From NCBI GenBank assembly GCA_002414705.1, contig DIAL01000078.1, forward strand, positions 85,361-90,879: a stretch of 5,519 bases of DNA, given 5' to 3'. This DNA comes from Flavobacteriaceae bacterium UBA5079. Lineage in GTDB: Bacteria > Bacteroidota > Bacteroidia > Flavobacteriales > Flavobacteriaceae. Shown piece by piece: positions 1-5,519 of this stretch; within the stretch, counting starts at the first letter, position 1; every line of letters begins with the position of its first letter. The position numbers were made by a program, and so were the translations under genes. Below the pieces are notes generated by a model. The model searched no databases, was not told the DNA's origin, and was given only the letters and a program-made list of their open reading frames with translations.

Positions 1-954
1 AACCCTAAACTTTTAGATTATTTTATAAATAAACAAGTTATTAATAGAGTAACTTCAAATTCATTTCATCGTGGTAAACCATTTTGGTATTATTTAGCAA
101 TGATTCCATTATTAGGTGCTCCTTGGATTTTTATTCTATGTTTTCATTACAAAAAACAGAATAAAAAAAACATCTCATCAAAACCTAAAGAGCTACTATT
201 AATAAGTACTGCTTGTATAATTATTCTTATATTTTCAATATTTAAAACAAAGCTAATTCTCTATATTTTACCTGTCTTTAGTTTTCTTGCTATTGCATCA
301 GCTAAAATTTTAACAGAGGCTTCAATTAATCATTTAAAAGTATACAACCGTATTCTTATAATCTTAATAACTATAATTCCATTTAGTATATTACTAATTA
401 GCTTTATGGACATAGGTTTCAATTTTTCAAAGCAATATGCAATAATTTTATTATTATCTACAATTTTAGTAATTGCATTAATACAAAAAACTAAAATTAA
501 AACGGCCTACAATAAAACGGCATATTTAAGTTTTCTTTTTGGAATCATACTTATTATGTCTGGAAATGAATTTTTATCAAGAAATCAAAGTCAATTAAAT
601 TCATTTAAAGACGTGGCTATATTTATAAATAATAATTTAAATGATGTAGAAAAAATTGTTGTTTACGATTATTTAATTCCATCAGCTGCCTATTATACAA
701 ATAAAAATATTATTACCTTAAATAATGGTAGAGATACCGTAAATAGAGAAACACAATTTGAAGAAAATTTTAACTGGCAAGATCATTTAATTAACATACA
801 AACAGATATTGGAAAAAACCAAGCTCAAGCTATATTAAGCAGTAATGCTGTGTTAGTTACCAGAAACAAAAATCATTCACCTGAAGATTTAATCAATCTA
901 TCAAAAGTTTTTAAAAATAAAAAAAGTTTTAAAAATTGGATTATATTCTATTAA
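1..954 (+). CDS. GT39 (ArnT/PMT-like) membrane glycosyltransferase, 5'-truncated by the window edge
   Basis: The reading frame is open from base 1 to a TAA at 952-954, giving 317 visible residues. The ATG at 100 is internal, because the 33 codons before it read as family sequence: a YFINKQVINR-type stretch followed by HRGKPFWYYL and GAPW, as in the middle of ArnT-like proteins. Complete relatives run to about 500-560 residues, so roughly 200 or more N-terminal residues, including the catalytic first loop, lie upstream. What is visible is about six hydrophobic helices, then from about visible residue 190 a soluble C-terminal domain containing the SAAYYTNKNI segment typical of the periplasmic tail of these enzymes. 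The family moves a sugar from a polyprenyl-phosphate carrier to a periplasmic acceptor; substrate and acceptor cannot be read here. GC is about 23%, far below its neighbour, and a 54-base gap with a putative promoter separates it from the next gene, so it is probably a separate unit. Confidence 0.85.
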   Translation, partial: NPKLLDYFINKQVINRVTSNSFHRGKPFWYYLAMIPLLGAPWIFILCFHYKKQNKKNISSKPKELLLISTACIIILIFSIFKTKLILYILPVFSFLAIASAKILTEASINHLKVYNRILIILITIIPFSILLISFMDIGFNFSKQYAIILLLSTILVIALIQKTKIKTAYNKTAYLSFLFGIILIMSGNEFLSRNQSQLNSFKDVAIFINNNLNDVEKIVVYDYLIPSAAYYTNKNIITLNNGRDTVNRETQFEENFNWQDHLINIQTDIGKNQAQAILSSNAVLVTRNKNHSPEDLINLSKVFKNKKSFKNWIIFY

Positions 955-979
955 AGAAAGGTCCTTTTAAAAAAATAAA

Positions 980-987
980 TACATTTG
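980..987 (+). promoter_or_regulatory. Putative Bacteroidota -7 box (TAnnTTTG) for the GT2-LAB_N-GT39 operon
   Basis: TACATTTG matches the TAnnTTTG -7 consensus of the Bacteroidota primary sigma factor exactly. It lies in the only gap on the + strand, 21 bases before the ATG at 1009, which would give a very short leader of roughly 15 bases. I do not see a TTG -33 element at the expected spacing; the nearest TTG, at 936-938, is too far upstream. The box therefore rests on one motif in an AT-rich gap. Confidence 0.5.
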
Positions 988-1008
988 CATAATTAACTAC
1001 CAAGTAAT

Positions 1009-1722
1009 ATGGATTACCAGTTTACAATTATAGTTCCGGTATATAATGAAGAAGATAATTTACCACGTGTAGAAAAGGAATTATTAGAATACATTAAAAT
1101 AGCCAGCAAAAAAACGAAGGTTCTTTTTGTTAATGATGGCTCTAAGGACAGCAGCCAGAAACATATAGAAGCCATTGCAAATAGGCATCCGGAGTTTCAA
1201 TATGTTAGTTTTAAGGAAAATCGTGGATTAAGTGCTGCCATAAAAGCTGGCTTTGATTATGCCGATACGGAATTGGTTGGTTATATAGATTCCGATTTAC
1301 AAACAGACCCAAAGGATTTTAATGTGCTTTTAGAGCATATTAATGATTATGATTTGGTAACAGGTGTTCGCGCAAACCGAAAAGATAGTTTTGTTAAAAA
1401 TATGTCATCTACTATTGCAAATGGTATTCGTCGCGCATTTACAAAAGACGGTATGGATGATACAGGTTGTCCGCTTAAAGTAATTAAAACAGATTATGCC
1501 AAGCGCATTCCTATGTTTGAAGGATTACACCGCTTTTTACCTGCTATGATTTTATTGCAACATGGTAAAATTATTCAAGTTCCGGTAAAACATTTCCCTA
1601 GAGTTGCTGGTGAAGCTAAGTTTGGTGTCTGGAATCGTTTAATTGGTCCTTTAATGGATTGTTTTGCCTATCTCTGGATGAAGAAAAAGTATATTAATTA
1701 TACGGTTGAAAAACACAATTAA
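1009..1722 (+). CDS. GT2 family glycosyltransferase, DPM1/ArnC-like (polyprenyl-phosphate sugar synthase type)
   Basis: This 237-residue protein has a full GT-A fold signature. It contains TIIVPVYNEEDNLP at residues 6-19, VNDGSKDSS at 41-49, NRGLSAAIKAGF at 71-82, and the metal-binding DSD at 94-96 within DSDLQTDP, the DxDLQ form typical of dolichyl/undecaprenyl-phosphate sugar synthases. DDTGCPLKV follows at 150-158, and RVAGEAKFG at 198-206 corresponds to the RxxGxSKyg motif near the C-terminus. Known relatives transfer a sugar from a nucleotide donor to polyprenyl phosphate at the cytoplasmic face. There is no pair of C-terminal membrane helices as in ArnC or GtrB (about 310-325 residues), so it resembles soluble DPM1 in length; the WNRLIGPLMDCFAYLWM end could sit at the membrane surface. 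The start is fixed by an in-frame TAA at 994-996. It is the first gene of the operon and its stop overlaps the next ATG by one base. The sugar is unknown. Confidence 0.9.
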   Translation: MDYQFTIIVPVYNEEDNLPRVEKELLEYIKIASKKTKVLFVNDGSKDSSQKHIEAIANRHPEFQYVSFKENRGLSAAIKAGFDYADTELVGYIDSDLQTDPKDFNVLLEHINDYDLVTGVRANRKDSFVKNMSSTIANGIRRAFTKDGMDDTGCPLKVIKTDYAKRIPMFEGLHRFLPAMILLQHGKIIQVPVKHFPRVAGEAKFGVWNRLIGPLMDCFAYLWMKKKYINYTVEKHN

Positions 1723-2351
1723 TGAGTAACTGGCTCATATATAGCATTGGATTTTTAGCGCAAATTTTGTTCTCTTCTCGACTTATTATCCAATGGTTAC
1801 ATTCTGAAAAACAAAAACGGGTAATTACACCCACTATTTTCTGGACGTTAAGCTTATTTGCGTCCTTTTTACTATTTATTTATGGTTATTTACGTGATGA
1901 TTTTGCCATTATGCTTGGTCAAGGTTTAACCTATTTTATCTATATCAGGAATTTACAATTGCAAAACCAATGGCAGAAATATCCCAGATTTATGCAATGG
2001 TTTTTATTATTAATGCCAACTTTTATAGCTATTTTCTACTTTAATAATAATACCATTGATGTGGTTAAACTCTTTAAAAATGAAGCCATTCCTTTCTGGT
2101 TATTAACATTAGGAATTGTTTCACAAGTGGTTTTTACGTTACGCTTTATTTATCAATGGTTGTATTCTGAAAAGCAAAAAGAGTCTGCATTACCGTTTGG
2201 ATTTTGGCTGTTAAGCTTAATAGGTTCCATACTTATTTTAACCTATGCCGTATTTAGAAAAGATCCAGTTTTATTTACAGGCCATATTTTGGGTGCTATT
2301 ATATATATTCGGAATTTAATTTTAATCAGAAAATATGCTGCCACTTCTTAA
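1722..2351 (+). CDS. Duplicated LAB_N-domain integral membrane protein, candidate lipid-linked sugar flippase
   Basis: This is a 209-residue, strongly hydrophobic protein made of two copies of the LAB_N (lipid A biosynthesis N-terminal) module, at about residues 4-80 and 125-201. Conserved positions repeat at a constant offset of 121: Q14/Q135, R20/R141, QW at 24-25/145-146, SEKQK at 28-32/149-153, P37/P158, FW at 40-41/161-162, R58/R179, D60/D181, G66/G187 and YIRNL at 74-78/195-199. Each copy has about three helices, with a linker helix at roughly 91-107. As I recall, LAB_N belongs with the MtN3/PQ-loop (SWEET) superfamily, so 3+1+3 helices would mirror a SWEET transporter. The domain is named for its place ahead of LpxB in some proteobacteria; its activity is not established. 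Its place between a polyprenyl-phosphate GT2 and a GT39 suggests it flips the lipid-linked sugar, as ArnE/F or GtrA do; this is inference. Its ATG shares one base with the GT2 stop, and its end overlaps the GT39 start by 17 bases, so translational coupling is likely. Confidence 0.87.
   Translation: MSNWLIYSIGFLAQILFSSRLIIQWLHSEKQKRVITPTIFWTLSLFASFLLFIYGYLRDDFAIMLGQGLTYFIYIRNLQLQNQWQKYPRFMQWFLLLMPTFIAIFYFNNNTIDVVKLFKNEAIPFWLLTLGIVSQVVFTLRFIYQWLYSEKQKESALPFGFWLLSLIGSILILTYAVFRKDPVLFTGHILGAIIYIRNLILIRKYAATS
1791..2180 (+). repeat. Diverged tandem intragenic repeat; best conserved copies at 1791-1817 and 2154-2180
   Basis: The two LAB_N units are spaced 363 bases apart. Their most conserved part, encoding QWLxSEKQK, matches at 24 of 27 bases between the two copies, with differences at the 9th, 10th and 21st bases. 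Elsewhere the units are clearly diverged at DNA level, so this is an old protein-domain duplication rather than a recent DNA repeat. Confidence 0.8.
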
Positions 2352-3957
2352 AAAACATCCTATTCTATTTATTTGTTTTGGCATAGCGCTTGTTTTGCTT
2401 CCTAATTTACATATTATGGATGTGACCATAATGGAGGCTCGTAATTTTATTACAGCTCGCGAAATGTTAACGGATAATAATTGGTTACTAACCACTATGA
2501 ATGGTGAAGCACGTTATGAAAAACCACCATTACCAACGTGGCTTACGGCAGTTTCTGCAGCTGTTTTTGGCGTAAAAAGTGTTTTTGCCATGCGATTACC
2601 AGCTGTTCTATTTATTATGATAGTAGCCGTTTTTGTTTTTAAATTGTCTCGGAAAATCACCCAAAGTCAATCTTTCGGAATTTTATCTGCCATTATAGTT
2701 GCAACATCCTTTTATGTTGTTGGAATCATGATTGAAGCGCCTTGGGATATTTTCACCCATGGATTTATGTCTGTGGCTATTTATTATCTCTTTTGCTTTT
2801 TTGAAGCCGAAAAAACACAATGGAAACCAGCACTTTGGGCAAGTCTATTTATTGGTTTTTCTATATTAAGTAAAGGACCTGTTAGTTTTTATGCATTATT
2901 ATTACCTTTTATTTTAGCGTATGGATTTACCTTTAAATACAAACGCTTTAAATCGAAATTTATACCAACTATTATCATACTCATTTTAGCTTTAGTAGTT
3001 GGAGGCTGGTGGTATTTATATGTAAGACTGGAAGATCCTGCTACGTTTTTAGCCATAACTGAAAAAGAAACGGGTAATTGGAGTAGTTATAATGTGCGAC
3101 CGTTTTATTATTACTGGAGTTTCTTTACCCAAAGTGGTTTATGGACCATTCCTGCATTTGTTAGTTTATTATATCCCTATTTAAAAACCCGCGTAAAAAA
3201 TCTAAAAGCCTATCAATTCAGTTTACTTTGGACGCTCTTTGCTGTTATATTATTATCGCTTATTCCGGAGAAAAAATCGCGCTATTTAATGCCTGTATTA
3301 ATTCCTTTAGCCATTAATTGTAGTTTTTATATAGATTATTTAATTCGGGAGTTTAAAAACCTAAAGGATAAACGAGAAATTATTCCTGTGTATTTTAACT
3401 TCGGATTAATTGGTTTGATTGGAATTGCCTTTCCTATTTTAGCTTTTGTGATTTTAAAAGATAATTTATCAGGTTATTGGTTCTATTTTATTTTAGCTTC
3501 AATTGCTGTTTTTGTGATGGGTCTTTTAATTCTAAAATTCTTGAAGCAGAAAAATATTCGGCTTGTTGTTGCATGCGTTATAGGACTATATGCGAGCTTA
3601 TTAATCACTACTTTACCGTTAAAAGAAGCATTAAACAGTGTGGCCTTTAACCCAATTACTCCCGGAATTTCTGGCGATTTAAAACTATATCAGTTCAACT
3701 ACATTGCGCCCGAAATGATTTGGCAATATGGCCAAAAAATTCCACAAATTAAAAATGATGATGGGAGTATTACGTTTCCAAAAGAATCCAATTTCGGTTT
3801 ATTGGCTATTGGTGTAAGTCCGAAAGATTCCGAAACGCTTCAAGAAAAATATACTATTGAGGAAGTTGATACTTTCGATTTAAATACGGTTACTAAAGAA
3901 TCCAGACAATATAAGGATAGACTGCTTGCAACTTATTATAAGTTAACCAAAAAGTAA
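2335..3957 (+). CDS. GT39 (ArnT/PMT-like) polytopic glycosyltransferase, full length
   Basis: This is a 540-residue protein with an N-terminal membrane helix (about 9-24), a first periplasmic loop with MEARNFITAREM at 33-44 and RYEKPPLPTW at 60-69, about a dozen further hydrophobic segments, and a soluble C-terminal domain from about residue 440. The EKPP block at 62-65 corresponds to the E84-K85 site of the structurally studied Cupriavidus ArnT, and D138 in the PWDIF segment is the likely counterpart of its second acidic residue. Family members transfer a sugar from an undecaprenyl-phosphate carrier to lipid A, protein or glycan at the periplasmic face. One oddity is that the usual DExR of the first loop reads MEAR, so the first acidic residue is Met33. 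The start is fixed by an in-frame TAA at 2323-2325; it overlaps the LAB_N gene by 17 bases, and the hydrophobic N-terminus supports it. It ends in tandem stops TAATAA. With the GT2 and LAB_N genes it makes a plausible three-step pathway; the acceptor is unknown. Confidence 0.92.
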   Translation: MLPLLKKHPILFICFGIALVLLPNLHIMDVTIMEARNFITAREMLTDNNWLLTTMNGEARYEKPPLPTWLTAVSAAVFGVKSVFAMRLPAVLFIMIVAVFVFKLSRKITQSQSFGILSAIIVATSFYVVGIMIEAPWDIFTHGFMSVAIYYLFCFFEAEKTQWKPALWASLFIGFSILSKGPVSFYALLLPFILAYGFTFKYKRFKSKFIPTIIILILALVVGGWWYLYVRLEDPATFLAITEKETGNWSSYNVRPFYYYWSFFTQSGLWTIPAFVSLLYPYLKTRVKNLKAYQFSLLWTLFAVILLSLIPEKKSRYLMPVLIPLAINCSFYIDYLIREFKNLKDKREIIPVYFNFGLIGLIGIAFPILAFVILKDNLSGYWFYFILASIAVFVMGLLILKFLKQKNIRLVVACVIGLYASLLITTLPLKEALNSVAFNPITPGISGDLKLYQFNYIAPEMIWQYGQKIPQIKNDDGSITFPKESNFGLLAIGVSPKDSETLQEKYTIEEVDTFDLNTVTKESRQYKDRLLATYYKLTKK

Positions 3958-3980
3958 TAATTAAACGCGAAAGCGCTTTT
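3950..3980. terminator. Possible hairpin at the convergent gene junction
   Basis: CGC-GAAA-GCG at 3966-3975 forms a short stem with a GNRA tetraloop. AAAAG at 3950-3954 can pair with CTTTT at 3976-3980 as an outer stem across an 11-base bulge, and on the + strand the structure ends in four T. It lies just after the GT39 stop and inside the last codons of the PAP2 gene, where two convergent operons must both stop. The stem is short and the T run brief, so terminator function is uncertain. Confidence 0.3.
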
Positions 3981-4533
3981 GTAAATAAATATCTAATTTA
4001 TAAAAAAGAAAGCCAGATAACGCTCCAAATGCCATTCCACAAATTACGTCTAATGGATAATGCACGCCAACATAAATACGACTATAACCCATAGCTGCAG
4101 ACCAAAAAAGCATTAAAAATATAAAATACTTATACTTAAAACGCAGTAATAAGCCACTAAAAACGGCTACTGCCATAGAGTTAGAAGCATGTCCAGAAAA
4201 GAAACCAAATTGACCACCACAGTATGGTTTAACCAAACGCATCAATCCTTCTAAAGCAGGATCGTGACATGGTCTTAAACGCATAACCAACACTTTTTTA
4301 AATAGATTAGTCATCTGATCTGTAAACAAAACCATTAAAAATATAACAAAGATGGTTATTAAAAATAGTTTTGGTGTTCGTGTTCTGAATATTAAAAAAA
4401 GTAAAACCGCATAAAACGGAATCCAATAGAATTTGGTGGTATAAAACATCCAAAACGCATCCCATGAAGTAGTTCCTAAATTATTTAAATAAAGGAAAAG
4501 TTCCGTATCAAGTTCTACTAATTGTTCTAACAT
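3961..4533 (-). CDS. PAP2-family membrane phosphatase (polyprenyl-diphosphate or lipid A phosphatase type)
   Basis: This 190-residue membrane protein carries the complete PAP2 signature: K80-x6-R87-P88, then S113-G114-H115, then S151-R152-x5-H158-x3-D162. H115 and H158 are the expected proton donor and nucleophile, and D162 supports H158. Hydrophobic segments lie at about 36-49, 55-70, 119-130, 136-150 and 161-180, as expected for a small PgpB/BcrC/LpxE-like enzyme, with the active site usually at the periplasmic face. Such enzymes remove a terminal phosphate from undecaprenyl diphosphate, phosphatidylglycerol phosphate or lipid A; the sequence alone does not choose among them. The ATG follows the stop of the 75-residue gene by 2 bases, so it is the last gene of the minus-strand operon. 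It converges on the GT39 gene with only 3 bases between stops. A link to the glycolipid operon is plausible on chemical grounds but unproven. Confidence 0.93.
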   Translation of the reverse strand: MLEQLVELDTELFLYLNNLGTTSWDAFWMFYTTKFYWIPFYAVLLFLIFRTRTPKLFLITIFVIFLMVLFTDQMTNLFKKVLVMRLRPCHDPALEGLMRLVKPYCGGQFGFFSGHASNSMAVAVFSGLLLRFKYKYFIFLMLFWSAAMGYSRIYVGVHYPLDVICGMAFGALSGFLFYKLDIYLQKRFRV

Positions 4534-4535
4534 AA

Positions 4536-4763
4536 TTAATCTTCGTAACGTTCAATTTCACGATCGTAAAAATCGTTTGCCTGTTGTATTAACGTTTCAG
4601 CTTCCATTTCTAATTCTTTTTGGTCGTGCTGATCAAAATCTTCCAACCATTCCACTTCATCGTTTTCTAAATTGATAATGAATCGAGGAAATTCGGTATG
4701 AATTACAAAAATGGCTTCTGGATAATCCGTATTATCGCCTAATAAAAATTTTGGAAATTCCAT
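4536..4763 (-). CDS. Small acidic conserved-type protein of unknown function
   Basis: This 75-residue protein is not assigned to any family I can name. It is strongly acidic: 23 Asp/Glu against 5 Lys/Arg. There is no signal peptide, membrane helix or cysteine, so it is probably cytoplasmic. The first half (residues 3-40) looks strand-forming, with FLLGDN, AIFVIHTEFPRFIINL and a tryptophan at 39. The second half (about 47-74) is an acidic helix-like stretch with EMEAETLIQQANDFYDREIE. The ATG lies 9 bases after the MATE stop, and the TAA is 2 bases before the PAP2 ATG, so it is locked into an operon with both. That packing and the codon use, in line with its neighbours, argue that it is real. 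A role as an adaptor or regulator of either membrane protein would be a guess. Confidence 0.8.
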   Translation of the reverse strand: MEFPKFLLGDNTDYPEAIFVIHTEFPRFIINLENDEVEWLEDFDQHDQKELEMEAETLIQQANDFYDREIERYED

Positions 4764-4772
4764 ATATGAATA

Positions 4773-5519
4773 CTAATTGTTAGATAAAATTAATCGTTTG
4801 GTAAGATAGTTAAATCGGATAAATAATAAAACCGCTGCAACTGTTAATCCAGCTAATAAACCTAGCCAAATTCCAAAACTAGCATAACGTGCTTCGTTTC
4901 CGAAGTAAATACTAATTGGAAACCCAACAACCCAATAGGATATAAAGGTAATGATCGTTGGTATTTTAACATCTTGCAAACCACGTAAAGCGCCAAGCAT
5001 AACGACTTGAATACTATCACTAATTTGAAAAATAGCTGCTGCAATTAATAAATTGGCTGCAATGCTCATTACTTCGGCATTATCAACGGCATTTAATATA
5101 TCGTTATTATCTAAATATAATTTTGGTAATTGTTTATGGAATATAAAAAATATGAATCCGAAGGCAACCGCTAAAATAGTTCCTAATAAAAAAATAGAAA
5201 ACGCAATTCTGCGTAACTCGAAATAATTTTTCAATCCTTTCTGATTTCCAACACGAATCATAGATGCCACACTTAAGCCAGTTGCAACCATAAAGGTCAT
5301 AGACGATAAATTTAAAGCAATTTGATTAGCTGCTTGTGCATTTTTACCCAACAAACCACTTAACCATATGGCTGCTGTAAAAATAGCGACTTCAAAAAAC
5401 ATTTGCATAGCACTTGGAGATCCTAAATTGATGATTTTTTTTATCATTAATTTATCCAAAACAAAGATCTTGATATTGGTAACATAATCCCTGGATTTTT
5501 TATGACCTTTTAAAATCCA
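4773..5519 (-). CDS. MATE-family efflux transporter (NorM/DinF-like), C-terminal half; start beyond the window
   Basis: The frame is open on the minus strand from the right edge (WILKGHKKSR...) to a TAG at 4773-4775, giving 249 visible residues. A TTG at 5459-5457 could be taken for a start, but sequence upstream of it is in frame and reads as the loop before the second MATE lobe, so it is internal. The visible part contains NLGSPSAMQMFFEVAIF, which opens the second six-helix bundle, then ANQIALNLSSMTFMVATGLS, VASMIRVGNQKG and the GALRGLQDVKIPT segment characteristic of MATE carriers. About six helices are visible; full proteins are about 450-460 residues, so roughly the first 200 are missing. 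MATE proteins export cationic drugs or metabolites in exchange for H+ or Na+; the substrate is unknown here. It is the upstream gene, within the window, of the operon with the 75-residue protein and PAP2. Confidence 0.9.
   Translation of the reverse strand, partial: WILKGHKKSRDYVTNIKIFVLDKLMIKKIINLGSPSAMQMFFEVAIFTAAIWLSGLLGKNAQAANQIALNLSSMTFMVATGLSVASMIRVGNQKGLKNYFELRRIAFSIFLLGTILAVAFGFIFFIFHKQLPKLYLDNNDILNAVDNAEVMSIAANLLIAAAIFQISDSIQVVMLGALRGLQDVKIPTIITFISYWVVGFPISIYFGNEARYASFGIWLGLLAGLTVAAVLLFIRFNYLTKRLILSNN

Noticed and set aside
100..102. ATG as the start of the first GT39 gene
   Set aside because: The 33 in-frame codons before it match the family (PFWYYL just ahead), so the true start is outside the window.
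955..970. AAAGGTCCTTT palindrome as a terminator of the first gene
   Set aside because: The arms leave at most a 3-base loop and an A/T stem of about five pairs, followed by A rather than T on the + strand; too weak to call.
1791..2180. The 24/27 DNA match between LAB_N units as a recent DNA duplication or gene conversion
   Set aside because: The match is limited to a conserved protein motif with strong AT-rich codon preference; flanking bases are well diverged, so selection on the protein explains it.
4862..5044. 60-codon minus-strand open frame
   Set aside because: It lies wholly inside the MATE gene in another frame and has no independent start context or recognisable domain; it is a shadow of the MATE coding sequence.
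5457..5459. TTG as the start codon of the MATE gene
   Set aside because: The frame stays open upstream to the window edge and the upstream codons read as MATE sequence. Starting here would give half a transporter.

Overview
The window looks like a piece of a Bacteroidota chromosome, most likely a marine or host-associated Flavobacteriaceae. The evidence is the very low GC content, the absence of Shine-Dalgarno sequences ahead of clear starts, a TAnnTTTG-type promoter element ahead of the one leader-bearing gene, and proteins of flavobacterial character. It is gene-dense. No interval above 60 bases lacks a gene, and I see no RNA gene, insertion sequence, CRISPR array or attachment site.

Left edge (1-954, + strand): the 3' part of a GT39 (ArnT/PMT-like) polytopic glycosyltransferase whose start lies outside the window. 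It is much more AT-rich (about 23% GC by hand count) than what follows (about 35% in the next gene).

Centre (1009-3957, + strand): a tight three-gene operon. It encodes a short DPM1/ArnC-like GT2 glycosyltransferase, a small membrane protein built from two tandem LAB_N (PQ-loop/SWEET-like) units, and a full-length GT39 transferase. The first pair of genes overlaps by 1 base and the second by 17. My reading is a lipid-linked sugar pathway. The GT2 would charge a polyprenyl phosphate with a sugar at the cytoplasmic face. The LAB_N protein would occupy the flippase position (as ArnE/F or GtrA do in known systems). The GT39 enzyme would transfer the sugar to an acceptor (lipid A, another glycan or a protein) on the periplasmic side. 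The sugar, the acceptor and the flippase role are inferred, not shown.

Right side (5519-3961, - strand): a convergent operon. In transcription order it holds the C-terminal half of a MATE-family exporter (start outside the window), a 75-residue very acidic protein of unknown function, and a PAP2 phosphatase with a complete catalytic triad. The PAP2 stop lies 3 bases from the GT39 stop, with a small GAAA-loop hairpin at the junction. The PAP2 enzyme could recycle polyprenyl diphosphate or dephosphorylate lipid A, which would fit the glycolipid theme next door, but convergent adjacency alone does not prove this.

The most interesting points are the exact internal duplication in the LAB_N protein sitting in a flippase slot, the apparent loss of the first acidic residue of the DE motif in the complete GT39 enzyme, and the sharp compositional break near position 955-1008.
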